From a bacterium (GTDB lineage: Bacteria > Myxococcota_A > UBA9160 > UBA6930): 47,450 bases of DNA. Shown here piece by piece: positions 8,567-17,334 of the stretch. The stretch's first letter is position 1; every line of letters starts with the position of its first letter. The position numbers and the translations under genes are program-made. The stretch is taken from positions 1 to 47,450 of the forward strand of contig JAAELW010000465.1 in assembly GCA_024226235.1 (NCBI GenBank), written 5' to 3'. Below the pieces are notes generated by a model. It had not been told where the DNA came from. It worked only from the letters and a program-made list of their open reading frames with translations, and searched no databases.

Positions 8567-9295
8567 TCAAGAGGGGCAGCACCGCGCCGCGATGACTGTG
8601 GTGTTGTCCTCGCCGCCGCGGGCGTTGGCGAGATCCACAAGGGATTCGCAGAATTCCTGGAGGTCTTCGATCTCGGTGGCCAGCTTGGCGATCTCGTGGT
8701 CATCGACGTGGTTCGTCAGCCCGTCGGAGCAGAGCACGAAGACGTCACCCAACGCTGGGGAGATCTCCGTCAGATCCGGTTCGACAGTGTCGCGAACTCC
8801 GAGCGCCCGGGTCAGCACGTGACGATGGGGATGCTCCTTCGCATCGTCCGCGGTGATCTGGTTGCGGCGTAGAAGGTCCCCGACGATCGAATGGTCGTCC
8901 GTCACCTGGCGGATCGTGCCCGCCCGCACCCTGTAGGCTCGACTGTCGCCTACATGCGCGAGCGCAGCCCGCTCGCCCTCTGCGAGAAGCATCACCACGG
9001 TCGTGCCCATTCCGGTGTACTCGGGCCGCTGCTGGGCCGTGTTGAAGATCGACCGATTGGCAGAGGCCACCGCGTACCGGAGTTTCTCGGTAAGAGTGGC
9101 CGCATCACCGTCGAGCATCTGGATGGCCTGGAGCGAAGCCTCGGTGGCCAGCTCGCTGGCCACCTGGCCGGCCGAATGACCGCCCATCCCGTCCGCAACC
9201 ACGTAAAGGCCCAGCGCGGGTGCCAGCGCGTAGCGATCCTCATTGTGCTTGCGCCGGTGCCCGACATCGCTCGCTGCTGCCGCTCTCAGAATCAT
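8567..9295 (-). CDS. PP2C-family serine/threonine protein phosphatase
   Basis: The 242-residue metal-dependent phosphatase shows the PPM motifs in order: RKHNEDRY near the N-terminus, VADGMGGHSAGQ with the metal-binding aspartate, LCSDGLTNHV, and GGEDNTTVI at the C-terminus. No transmembrane or sensor domain is attached, so it is a soluble catalytic domain. Phosphatases of this kind reverse Hanks-type Ser/Thr kinases or regulate partner-switching factors. No kinase or anti-sigma gene adjoins it. The start is ATG 9295 with GGAG a few bases upstream. The reading frame stays open further upstream, but conservation starts here. It converges with the sigma factor across a 79-base gap in which I see no strong terminator. 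Confidence 0.93.
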   Translation of the reverse strand: MILRAAAASDVGHRRKHNEDRYALAPALGLYVVADGMGGHSAGQVASELATEASLQAIQMLDGDAATLTEKLRYAVASANRSIFNTAQQRPEYTGMGTTVVMLLAEGERAALAHVGDSRAYRVRAGTIRQVTDDHSIVGDLLRRNQITADDAKEHPHRHVLTRALGVRDTVEPDLTEISPALGDVFVLCSDGLTNHVDDHEIAKLATEIEDLQEFCESLVDLANARGGEDNTTVIAARCCPS

Positions 9296-9402
9296 CGTCA
9301 CTCCGCGGGGCGACGGGCGCCCCTTCCGGCAGCGTATCGGGTATGGCGCCAGTCGACTTGACCTTCGGCGCCCAGATGCGAGCACGCGCCAGGGCCTCTA
9401 GG

Positions 9403-9418
9403 CTGGAGGCGGCTCCAG
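9403..9418. promoter_or_regulatory. Perfect inverted repeat in the divergent promoter region
   Basis: CTGGAG and CTCCAG form a perfect six-base inverted repeat separated by GCGG. They lie in the 252-base region between the divergently transcribed phosphatase and receiver genes. This could be an operator or a short hairpin; nothing more can be said from sequence. Confidence 0.3.
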
Positions 9419-9547
9419 TCGGGCTGGTGGTTGAGAAAAGGGGTCAATCCCCGGCTCGAGACCGACGATAGACCCGGCGTAGGGACCGTCACGACTGCGG
9501 CGCAAGGGCGTCCCGGTGTCCGTGTACGCGACCACCCAGGGGGGAAC

Positions 9548-11317
9548 ATGCCCAAGACCCTGCTTCTTGCAGACGACAGCGTGACGATCCAGAAGGTCGT
9601 CGGTATCAGCTTCGCCAATGAGGACGTGGAACTCGTCACGGTGGACAACGGCGACGACGCCGTCGCTCGTGCCAGAGAACTCCGTCCAGACCTCGTCTTG
9701 GCCGACGTGGTGATGCCTGGCCTTTCTGGCTACGAGGTATGCCACGCGATCAAGAGCGATCCCGCGCTGAGCGCGATCCCGGTGCTGCTGCTGACCGGCA
9801 CCTTCGAGACCTTCGACGAGGCCCAGGCCAGCGAGGTCGGGGCAGACGGTCACATCACCAAGCCATTCGAAGCCCAGGCCCTGGTCGATCAGGTGAATAC
9901 GCTGCTCGCGAGTAGCCCGGCAGCAGCCGCGCCCGCCATCCAAGAGGAGCCCGAGCCCCTCGGGCTGACCGGGCTGGTGACCCCGGGGGCAGGCACAGAA
10001 CCCTATGACCTGTTCGAAGACGACGTCACCGCACCGAGCGGTACCGCCGATGACCCGGCATTCGACAACCCGCCCACCACGGTGCTGGTAGGGGGAGAAG
10101 CGCTTGGCGAAACCGGAGCGTCCGGTCCGCAGGCCCCGATCTCGGGTGATGACGCCAGCTTCGGATTGGATGCGAACGCGCAGACCGCGGATGAATTCGC
10201 AGCCGGTTCCGATCTCTTCTCCTCGATCGATGCCCCGGAGGCAATGCTCGAAGCCGATTCAATCGATGCCCCGGAGACATTGCTCGAAACAGCTCCGATC
10301 GAAGACCCGGAGGGTGGGACGGTCCTTCTCGACCCGGTTTCCGGGGGTACGAGCATCCCGGACCTGCTAGCCGACGATGACGACGTACTGGAAAGCGGCG
10401 AACCGATTGCAGACGCCCCGCTGATCACCTCAGAACCCGATGTGTTGCAGGCCCCGATCGCGGCGGCTGCTGGCCAGGGTTCGGCAGATCTATTCGGTGT
10501 TTCGGAACCGTCGGGCGTATCCGATTCCCAGGAGTCGGTCGATCCCCTCGGTGCATCCGGTCCGGTGGGTGGAACGGATCCACAGGAAATGACCATGTTG
10601 CTGGCCGAACCGCCGCCGGCACCCGACGCGCCGACGGCCTTCGAGTTTGGAGACCCTTCGAGCCCGGAATCAGGGCCGACGGCCGATTCAAACCCTTCGT
10701 TTGCAGCCGAACCGGCACCCTTGTCCGGCACTGAGCCGGCCGGAGAAGCCGATCTGTTCGCGGACGAAATCTCCGCTCCTGCACCTTCGGACCTGCTCTC
10801 GGGCAGCGACTCACCCGAGGTGCCGGATCTCTTCGATGGTCCGAACGAGGAGCCGACAGCCGCGAAGACCTTCTCCGATCCTGAGCCGGCCCCATTCCCG
10901 GGTTTGCTCGACGAAGACGATCCGACCGGCCAGACCACCCTCGATCCCGAGGTGGGCCGCGACTATGACGTGTCGTCCTCGGATCTGGGAGCAAGTTCCA
11001 GCGGGCCGCCCTCTCCCGCCCTACTGCCCTCTGAACCGAATTGGCCGGCCGATCCGGAGGCGGCAGAAACGACTGCCAACGAAATCGAGGTCGAGCCCGA
11101 ACGCCACGAAGCCACGCCTCCGGCCCTGTCGCCGATATTGGAGCAACAGATCCACGACGCGGTCGAGAAGATGGCCTGGGACTCGTTCGGTGATCTGGCC
11201 GAGCGAATCGTCAAGGATGCGGTGGACCGCATCGAACGAGTGGCCTGGGAAGTCATCCCGCAGATGGCCGAAACACTGATCCAAGAAGAGATCCGGAAGC
11301 TCAAGGACGGGGAATAG
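9548..11317 (+). CDS. Receiver protein with long acidic disordered linker and C-terminal helical repeat
   Basis: The 589-residue protein has three parts. Residues 1-120 are a complete receiver (D9-D10, phospho-acceptor D53 in LADVVMPG, T83, K105 in ITKPFE). Residues about 125-525 are low-complexity, rich in Asp, Glu, Pro, Ser, Ala and Gly, with LF and LL patches and a 12-residue tandem repeat. Residues 540-585 are two consecutive 23-residue helical repeats beginning E-K/R-M/V-A-W. The layout resembles scaffold-type receivers such as myxobacterial RomR or FrzS, but I cannot claim orthology. The start is ATG 9548 behind AGGGGGG; in-frame sequence upstream is not conserved-looking. It stands alone between a divergent phosphatase and nadC, so no cognate kinase is indicated. 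Confidence 0.85.
   Translation: MPKTLLLADDSVTIQKVVGISFANEDVELVTVDNGDDAVARARELRPDLVLADVVMPGLSGYEVCHAIKSDPALSAIPVLLLTGTFETFDEAQASEVGADGHITKPFEAQALVDQVNTLLASSPAAAAPAIQEEPEPLGLTGLVTPGAGTEPYDLFEDDVTAPSGTADDPAFDNPPTTVLVGGEALGETGASGPQAPISGDDASFGLDANAQTADEFAAGSDLFSSIDAPEAMLEADSIDAPETLLETAPIEDPEGGTVLLDPVSGGTSIPDLLADDDDVLESGEPIADAPLITSEPDVLQAPIAAAAGQGSADLFGVSEPSGVSDSQESVDPLGASGPVGGTDPQEMTMLLAEPPPAPDAPTAFEFGDPSSPESGPTADSNPSFAAEPAPLSGTEPAGEADLFADEISAPAPSDLLSGSDSPEVPDLFDGPNEEPTAAKTFSDPEPAPFPGLLDEDDPTGQTTLDPEVGRDYDVSSSDLGASSSGPPSPALLPSEPNWPADPEAAETTANEIEVEPERHEATPPALSPILEQQIHDAVEKMAWDSFGDLAERIVKDAVDRIERVAWEVIPQMAETLIQEEIRKLKDGE
10226..10297 (+). repeat. In-frame 36-base repeat within the disordered linker
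   Basis: Two copies of a 36-base unit, starting at 10226 and 10262, encode SIDAPEAMLEAD and SIDAPETLLETA. The copies differ at several bases and residues, so this is an older duplication. It sits in the acidic linker of the receiver protein. Confidence 0.75.
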
Positions 11318-11387
11318 CCTCCCCTCCCTCGGGCTGGGAAGCACCCGGGATCGACGGAAGCGCACTCCTGTCGTTAGACTCCGGGGC

Positions 11388-12260
11388 GTGGGTGCGCTCC
11401 CCCCGTGTCCGCCGCGTGCGAGCTGGCAACCGCTGGTCGATCTGGCCGTGGCCGAGGATCTCGGCACCGGTGACGTGACGAGTACCGCCATCTTCGGCCC
11501 CGGCGACCCGCTCTCGGGTTGGATCGAGGCCCGGCAAGAGCTGATCGTCTGCGGGCTACCGATCGCGGAAGCCGTCTTCGAAGCCGTCGATCCAGACATC
11601 GCTTTCGAAACCAAGGTGGCCGACGGCGCGAGCGTGTCCGCTGGCCAGATCCTGGCCAGGCTCCGGGGCCCCGCCCGCGGGATCCTGGCTGCCGAACGCA
11701 CCGCGCTGAATTTCCTCGGGCGGCTGTGCGGCGTCGCCAGCTGGACGCACCGTTTCGTCGAAGCCGTGCGCGGCACCAGCGTCGCCATCGTCGATACCCG
11801 CAAGACCCTGCCGGGCTTCCGCAGCCTGGACAAGCTGGCCGTGGCCACCGGAGGCGGCACGAATCACCGGTTTGGCCTGTTCGACGCCGTCCTGATCAAG
11901 GACAACCACGTGGCCGCCGCCGGGGGGGTGGGCCCAGCGGTCGAGGCCGCTCGGTCCCACGCCGCTCCCCGGATGGAGATCCAGGTGGAAGTCGAATCCG
12001 AAGCCCAAGCCGAGGCCGCGCTCGAGGCAGGCGCCGATCTGCTGTTGCTCGACAACCGAACCCCCGAGGAGCTGCGCCAGATCTCCAGACGCTTTCGCGA
12101 TCGCATCCCTCTCGAGGCGAGCGGTGGCGTCACCCTCGAGAACGTCCGGGAGTTCGCCGAGTCAGGCGTCCATCGCATCTCCATCGGCGCCCTCACCCAC
12201 TCCGCACCAAATGCCGACCTGGCGCTCGAAGTCGCGCCCGACAGCCTGGCCCGCCCATGA
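11388..12260 (+). CDS. nadC: Nicotinate-nucleotide pyrophosphorylase (carboxylating)
   Basis: This quinolinate phosphoribosyltransferase converts quinolinate and PRPP to nicotinate mononucleotide, CO2 and pyrophosphate in de novo NAD synthesis. The family signatures are clear: AVAEDLGTGDVTS at the N-terminus, AERTALNFLGRLCGVAS, the active-site segment DTRKTLPGFRSLDKLAV, GGGTNHRFGLFDAVLIKDNH, and the phosphate-binding EASGGV. Its length of 290 residues is normal. The start is GTG 11388. It opens a tight operon: its stop overlaps the birA start as ATGA, so the two are probably translated together. No nadA or nadB is nearby. Confidence 0.97.
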   Translation: MGALPPCPPRASWQPLVDLAVAEDLGTGDVTSTAIFGPGDPLSGWIEARQELIVCGLPIAEAVFEAVDPDIAFETKVADGASVSAGQILARLRGPARGILAAERTALNFLGRLCGVASWTHRFVEAVRGTSVAIVDTRKTLPGFRSLDKLAVATGGGTNHRFGLFDAVLIKDNHVAAAGGVGPAVEAARSHAAPRMEIQVEVESEAQAEAALEAGADLLLLDNRTPEELRQISRRFRDRIPLEASGGVTLENVREFAESGVHRISIGALTHSAPNADLALEVAPDSLARP

Positions 12261-13285
12261 GCAGTACCGAGCGCATCCTGTCGAGCCTGGCCCGAACTCC
12301 CTGCTCGGGGGAAGCGCTCTCGCAGGAGCTCGGAGTCAGCCGCAACCAGGTCTGGAAGCACGTGCAGGCGCTGCGCAGCCGCGGCTACAAGATCGAGGGC
12401 TCACCTGGGGAGGGCTACCGGCTGGTCTCCCGCCCCGATCGGTTGTACGCGGAGGAGCTGCTACCCGACCTGGCGACCCGTTGGCTGGCAAGGACTCTCC
12501 ACCATCTCGAAACCACCGATTCGACCAACCGGGTTGCCGGTGAGCTCGCGCGCGAGGGCACGCCCCACGGCACTGCGGTCGTGGCGGAGCACCAGAGTGC
12601 CGGACGTGGCCGTCTCGGAAGGCGTTTCCATTCGCCTGCTCACCAGAATCTCTACGTCTCGCTGGTGCTTCGGCCCGCGATCGAGATCACCCAGGCGCCG
12701 ACGATCATCCTGGGAGCCGGCCTTGCCGTCGCCAACACCGTGGCGTGGGCCCTGGGCGCGTCGGAGCGCGTCGAAATCAAATGGCCCAACGACGTGCTCG
12801 TCGATGGACTGAAAGTCTCCGGGATCCTGATGGAGATGAGCGCCGAGGCGACCCAGGTGGGACATCTGGTCCTCGGAATCGGCGTGAACCTGAATGTCTC
12901 GCCGGCGACATTCCCCGAGGAATTCCGCGCTCGCGCCACGAGCCTCGCCGCTGCCCTGGGCCGGCCCATCGACCGGACGGGCTTCACACGGCAACTCTTC
13001 GTTACCCTCGAAGCCGTGCTCGATCAACACGCCGAGGCTGGGTTCGAGAGGCTGCGGTCCGACTTCGAGAGCTTCTACCGGATGCGAGGCCGGGAGATCG
13101 AAGTCTCCGATCCGAGTGGAGACGTCCGAGTCGGAGTCGCCGGCGGTGTCGGCTCCGACGGTACCCTCGAGCTTCGCCTCCCGGACGGTGATCTCCACAG
13201 GGTCATTGCCGGGGACGTGACGCTCCGGCCGAGTGCGGAACGGGCGGCGGACGACGCCCGATGGCCACAAGGAAATGCGGGATGA
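12257..13285 (+). CDS. birA: Bifunctional biotin-protein ligase / biotin operon repressor
   Basis: The 342-residue protein has an N-terminal winged helix (GEALSQELGVSRNQVWKHV), a catalytic domain with the biotinyl-AMP loop GRGRLGRRF and KWPNDVLVDGLKVSGIL, and a C-terminal SH3-like domain. It activates biotin and attaches it to carrier protein subunits of carboxylases; the winged helix suggests it also represses biotin genes. The ATG at 12257 overlaps the nadC stop by four bases. The same frame stays open for about 740 bases upstream inside nadC, but that is antiparallel coding noise. Its own stop overlaps the coaX start. Confidence 0.97.
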   Translation: MSSTERILSSLARTPCSGEALSQELGVSRNQVWKHVQALRSRGYKIEGSPGEGYRLVSRPDRLYAEELLPDLATRWLARTLHHLETTDSTNRVAGELAREGTPHGTAVVAEHQSAGRGRLGRRFHSPAHQNLYVSLVLRPAIEITQAPTIILGAGLAVANTVAWALGASERVEIKWPNDVLVDGLKVSGILMEMSAEATQVGHLVLGIGVNLNVSPATFPEEFRARATSLAAALGRPIDRTGFTRQLFVTLEAVLDQHAEAGFERLRSDFESFYRMRGREIEVSDPSGDVRVGVAGGVGSDGTLELRLPDGDLHRVIAGDVTLRPSAERAADDARWPQGNAG

Positions 13286-14076
13286 CGAGCTCTGTCCTGC
13301 TGGCCATCGATGTGGGCAATACGAACGTCACCCTGGGTGTATTCGATTACAGCGGTGGCCCGGGCGAGCTTCTTCATCATTGGCGGATGGCCACGCATCG
13401 GGAGCAGACCTCCGATGAGATCCTCGTCGCCCTCCATGGACTCTTCGATCTGCGGGGCTGCAAGGTGGGATCATTCACCGATGCGATCCTGTCGACGGTC
13501 GTTCCCCCGCTCCTTCCCATCTGGGAGCGCGTCTGTCACAAGCTTCTCGGCCGCCCTGCCATGCTGGTGGGTCCCGGCATCCGCACCGGCATGCCAGTGC
13601 GCTACGAGAACCCGCGCGAAGTCGGCGCCGACCGCATCGTCAACTCGGTGGCTGCTTTCGAGCTGATCGGCGGGCCGGTCATCGCAGTCGACTTCGGCAC
13701 GGCCACCACCTTCGATTGCGTCTCGGCCAAGGGCGAGTATCTAGGCGGCGCGATCTTCCCCGGCGTGCACATATCGATGGAGGCGCTCTTCGAGCGCGCG
13801 TCGATGCTGCACCGGGTGGAGATCGTTCGGCCAAAAGCAGTCATCGGCCGCACGACGACCCAATCCCTCCAATCGGGCCTGCTATTCGGTTATGCCGGAA
13901 TGGTGGACTCGATGGTCACCCGGATCCGCAGCGAGCTGGGCGAAGAGGCCGGCACCATCGCGACCGGAGGCCTGGCCCAGCGGATCGCCCACGAAGCCCA
14001 GACGATCGATCGCGTCGAACCCTTCCTCACGTTGGAGGGTCTGCGCATCCTGTTCGAGAAGAATCGGCCCGCATAG
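13282..14076 (+). CDS. coaX: Type III pantothenate kinase
   Basis: The 264-residue CoaX-type kinase phosphorylates pantothenate, the first step of coenzyme A synthesis. It shows the ASKHA-fold phosphate motif AIDVGNTNVTLG at the N-terminus, the REVGADRIVNSVAAF segment, and IAVDFGTATTFDCV followed by LGGAIFPGV. The start is ATG 13282, which overlaps the birA stop as ATGA and has AAGGA about eight bases upstream. An ATG at 13261 inside birA is less likely. A birA-coaX pair is a common arrangement in several phyla, and here nadC is fused to the same transcript, giving a cofactor operon. Confidence 0.96.
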   Translation: MTSSVLLAIDVGNTNVTLGVFDYSGGPGELLHHWRMATHREQTSDEILVALHGLFDLRGCKVGSFTDAILSTVVPPLLPIWERVCHKLLGRPAMLVGPGIRTGMPVRYENPREVGADRIVNSVAAFELIGGPVIAVDFGTATTFDCVSAKGEYLGGAIFPGVHISMEALFERASMLHRVEIVRPKAVIGRTTTQSLQSGLLFGYAGMVDSMVTRIRSELGEEAGTIATGGLAQRIAHEAQTIDRVEPFLTLEGLRILFEKNRPA

Positions 14077-14098
14077 CAGGCACCAAGAGGGAGGCCCC

Positions 14099-16165
14099 AT
14101 GCAAAATACCAGTGTCGCCAATACGCGAAGCTTCGCGCTTATCGGACACGCGGCTGATGGCAAGACCTCCCTGGCGGAGAGTCTGCTCCACCTCGCCGGC
14201 GCCACCAAGAGTCTGGGCTCCCCGGCGGACGGGACTTCGGTCCTCGATACGACGCCTGAGGAACTGGAGCGCAAGCACACACTCACCTCGTCCCTCTACG
14301 GCTTCGCGTGGAATGATCTGCATCTGACCTTGGCGGATACGCCTGGTGATCCGAACTTCCAGGGCGACGGCCAGGTCCTGCTGCACGGCCTCGACGGTGC
14401 GGTGTTGGTCGTATCCGCCACCGACGGAGCGAAGGTCGGCACCGAGAGTATGTGGCGGGCCAGCGGCCGCGCCGGGATCCCCGTGATCGCTTTCGTCAAT
14501 CGGCTGGACAACGAGCACGCCGACCTCGATGCAGCGATCGCCAGCTTGAAAGACCTCGACATCAACCCGATCAAGATCACGCTTCCGATCGGCTCGGGCG
14601 ACGGGCTGCGGGGGTTGATCGACCTGATCTCGATGAAAGCGGTGATCGACGGCCGGGAGGTGGAGATCCCCGGAGAGCTCGAGGATGAAGCTCTCATGGC
14701 GCGCTCCGAACTCGTGGAGGCCGCAGCAGAGAGCGAAGACGAGCTGCTCGAGAAGTACCTCGAAGAGGGCGAGCTCTCGTCGGAGGACGTGATGCGCGGT
14801 CTGATCGCGGCCACAGGCACCCGAAGCCTGGTGCCAGTGGCCTGCGGCGCCGCGACCCAAGGGATCGGCTCGTTGACCTGCCTCCAAAGCGTCGAGCGGC
14901 TGCTGCCGTCGCCGACCGACCGCGGAGCCGCCTGGGCTGCGACCCTCGAGGACGAGGAGATCCGGGTCACGGCGGAACCGGGTGCGCCGTTCACCGCACT
15001 CGTGATCAAGACCGTGGTCGACCGCTACTCGGGCACGCTCTCGGTCTTGCGGGTGGTCTCCGGCACCGTCAAAGGCGACACCCCCGTCCTGAACGCCACG
15101 CGTGGCGAGAAAGAGCGGCTCGGCAAGCTCCTGCTCTTGCAGGGTGCCGACCATGTGGATGTCCCCGAGGCCGGTCCCGGCGATGTCGTAGCCGTAGCCA
15201 AGCTGAAGGATGTCCACACCGGCGATGCGCTGTGTCAGGAGAAGGGAGGCGTGACGCTCCAACCCCTGCCGATCCCTCAGGGCGTCCTCTCCTACGCCAT
15301 CTCCGCCCATTCAAAGGGCGACGAGGACAAGGTCTTCACGTCACTGGGCCGGCTGGTGGAAGAAGATCCCACCCTCCACCTGGGCCGCGACCCGGCGACA
15401 GGGGAGTTCCTGCTCACCGGCATGGGCGAGCTGCATATCCGCATCACGGTCCAGAAGCTGAAACGGCTCTACGAGGTGGATGTCGAGCTGAAGACCCCGA
15501 AGGTCCCGTATCGGGAGACGATCAAGGGACGCGCGGAACATGTCGAGGGCAAGCTCAAGAAGCAGAGCGGCGGCAAAGGCATGTTCGGCGTCTGCTTCCT
15601 GACCGTCGAGCCGAAGCCCCGAGGGGAAGGAATCGAGTTTTCGGATGAGATCGTCGGTGGCTCGATCCCCCGGGGGTTGATTCCGGCCGTGGAGAAAGGC
15701 GTCCTGGAGGCCTCCGAAGCCGGCCCGCTGGCCGGATACCCTGTGGTAGACGTCAAAGTGCGCTGTATCGACGGGAAACACCACTCGGTGGACTCCAACG
15801 AGATGGCCTTCAAGCTGGCCGGCTCCTTCGGCTTCAAGGCGGCCCTGGAGAAGGCCAAGCCGACCCTGTTGGAACCGGTGATGCGGGTAGAGGTGTCCGT
15901 ACCCGGAGACTTCGTTGGAGACGTGATGGGCGACATTTCCAGCCGCCGCGGAAGGGTCCAGACCACGGAAACCCGAGGCCATACGGCAGTGATCAAGGCG
16001 GAGGTCCCCATGGCCGAAATGCTGGAGTACGCGAGCGCCCTGACCAGCCTGACAGGCGGGAAGGGGGCGTTCCATATGGAGTTCGACCACTACCACGAGG
16101 TGCCCGCGGGCGAACGCGAAAAGATCATTGCCGCAGCCACCGCCCAGAAAGGGGCGGAGGGGTAG
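14099..16165 (+). CDS. Elongation factor G-like GTPase (EF-G2 / FusA-like)
   Basis: The 688-residue protein has the full EF-G domain order: a GTPase domain, a beta-barrel domain II, and domains III to V. It departs from housekeeping EF-G at key positions. The P-loop is GHAADGKTS (16-24) rather than GHVDHGKTT. G3 reads DTPGDPNF, so the catalytic histidine of DTPGH is aspartate. G4 is NRLD rather than NKMD. These features fit the EF-G-like paralogue family whose role outside translocation is poorly defined. The start at ATG 14099 has GGGAGG close upstream. It follows coaX by 22 bases and precedes the helical-repeat gene by 62 bases, so co-transcription with both is possible. Confidence 0.9.
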   Translation: MQNTSVANTRSFALIGHAADGKTSLAESLLHLAGATKSLGSPADGTSVLDTTPEELERKHTLTSSLYGFAWNDLHLTLADTPGDPNFQGDGQVLLHGLDGAVLVVSATDGAKVGTESMWRASGRAGIPVIAFVNRLDNEHADLDAAIASLKDLDINPIKITLPIGSGDGLRGLIDLISMKAVIDGREVEIPGELEDEALMARSELVEAAAESEDELLEKYLEEGELSSEDVMRGLIAATGTRSLVPVACGAATQGIGSLTCLQSVERLLPSPTDRGAAWAATLEDEEIRVTAEPGAPFTALVIKTVVDRYSGTLSVLRVVSGTVKGDTPVLNATRGEKERLGKLLLLQGADHVDVPEAGPGDVVAVAKLKDVHTGDALCQEKGGVTLQPLPIPQGVLSYAISAHSKGDEDKVFTSLGRLVEEDPTLHLGRDPATGEFLLTGMGELHIRITVQKLKRLYEVDVELKTPKVPYRETIKGRAEHVEGKLKKQSGGKGMFGVCFLTVEPKPRGEGIEFSDEIVGGSIPRGLIPAVEKGVLEASEAGPLAGYPVVDVKVRCIDGKHHSVDSNEMAFKLAGSFGFKAALEKAKPTLLEPVMRVEVSVPGDFVGDVMGDISSRRGRVQTTETRGHTAVIKAEVPMAEMLEYASALTSLTGGKGAFHMEFDHYHEVPAGEREKIIAAATAQKGAEG

Positions 16166-16227
16166 CGCCGGAAACGTCCCGGTAGCGCCTGGCTCGTGGA
16201 CCCACGAGAAGAGGAGTGCGCCGGCAC

Positions 16228-17334
16228 ATGTCCGGATCTGGACTCGAAAAGACCAAGCAGACCGTCAGCCTGACCCTGTCGCCCCAGGCGGAGAAGTACG
16301 TGCGGAGGGATGCGCCAATCGCGGTGCGCCGGATGGCCGCAGGCGGCGCTCTGCCCCTTCAGCCGGTCGAACTCGCCACGGTGCTGTTTGCTCTCGTCCA
16401 CGATCCCGATGACGAGGTCAAGAGCCAAGCGCAGCAGAGCCTGGAGCAGTTGCCGGAAAGCGTGGCGAACACGGTAGCCACATCCGAAGCCCACCCGGCA
16501 CTTCTCTCCTGGCTGTCCCACGCCTGGAAGGACGATGGCGAACGAATGGAGAAGCTGGCCCTGAACCCGGCCGTCGATGACCGGACACTGGCCCATCTGG
16601 CCAGCCTGCCCCACCGACGTGTCGTGGAGATCGTGGCCAACAACCAGCAGAGCCTGCTGCGTCACCCGACCATCGTGGATGCGCTCGGCGACAATCCACT
16701 GACCGGCCGTGCCACCATCGATCGCATCCTCTCCTTCCTCGGCCTCGACAAACCGAATGGCCAGATCGCAGACCCCGAGGAAGAGAGCGACCTACCGCCG
16801 ACCACGGAAATATCCGACGCTGCGGCTGCCGAAGCGCTGCGGGCACTGCTCGGCGACGATGCCAGCGAGTTCGACGACGACCTGATCCAGGAGAGCGACG
16901 TTGAGCTCAACGAGGATGCAACCACCAACCTCTACGCCCTGATCCAGACGATGAACGTGATGCAGAAGATCAAGCTGGCCCGGATGGGCAACAAGGAAGC
17001 GCGTGGGCTGCTGGTACGCGACCGCAACAAGCTCGTGAGCACCGCGGCAATCCGCAGCCCGAAGATGACCGACAACGAGGTCGAGGGCCTGGCGAAATCC
17101 CGGAACATCGCCGACGAGATCCTGCGCATGATCGCCAACAACCGGGAGTGGACACGCAACTATCAGGTCAAGATCGGCCTGGCCACGAATCCGAAATGCC
17201 CCGTGCCGACTGCGATGAAATTCCTGAACTTCCTGCAAGAGCGGGACCTGCGAATGATCATGAAGAGCAAGGACGTGGCGACTCCGATTTCAACTCATGC
17301 CCGACGGCTGCTCCAAAAAAAGGGAAAGATCTGA
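16228..17334 (+). CDS. HEAT/LRV-like helical repeat protein
   Basis: I do not recognise a named family. The 368-residue protein has no signal peptide or membrane segment. It contains repeating helical units that look like leucine-rich variant or HEAT repeats, for example LALNPAVDDRTLAHLASLP, EIVANNQQSLLRHPTI and, near the end, IGLATNPKCPVPTAMKFL. An acidic linker sits at about residues 170-225. Such solenoids usually bind other proteins. The start is ATG 16228 with GAGGAG at 16211-16216. The stop TGA shares one base with the next start (TGATG), so it is translationally coupled to the MglA-like protein, which is its likely partner. Confidence 0.78.
   Translation: MSGSGLEKTKQTVSLTLSPQAEKYVRRDAPIAVRRMAAGGALPLQPVELATVLFALVHDPDDEVKSQAQQSLEQLPESVANTVATSEAHPALLSWLSHAWKDDGERMEKLALNPAVDDRTLAHLASLPHRRVVEIVANNQQSLLRHPTIVDALGDNPLTGRATIDRILSFLGLDKPNGQIADPEEESDLPPTTEISDAAAAEALRALLGDDASEFDDDLIQESDVELNEDATTNLYALIQTMNVMQKIKLARMGNKEARGLLVRDRNKLVSTAAIRSPKMTDNEVEGLAKSRNIADEILRMIANNREWTRNYQVKIGLATNPKCPVPTAMKFLNFLQERDLRMIMKSKDVATPISTHARRLLQKKGKI

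Noticed and set aside
10003-10938. A 311-codon minus-strand frame opposite the receiver scaffold
   Set aside because: It is a serine- and glycine-rich antisense reading of the low-complexity linker.
11519-12256. Continuous open frame upstream of birA within nadC
   Set aside because: It reads in the birA frame but lies over nadC. The overlap ATGA at 12257 and the start of the BirA winged helix mark the true start.
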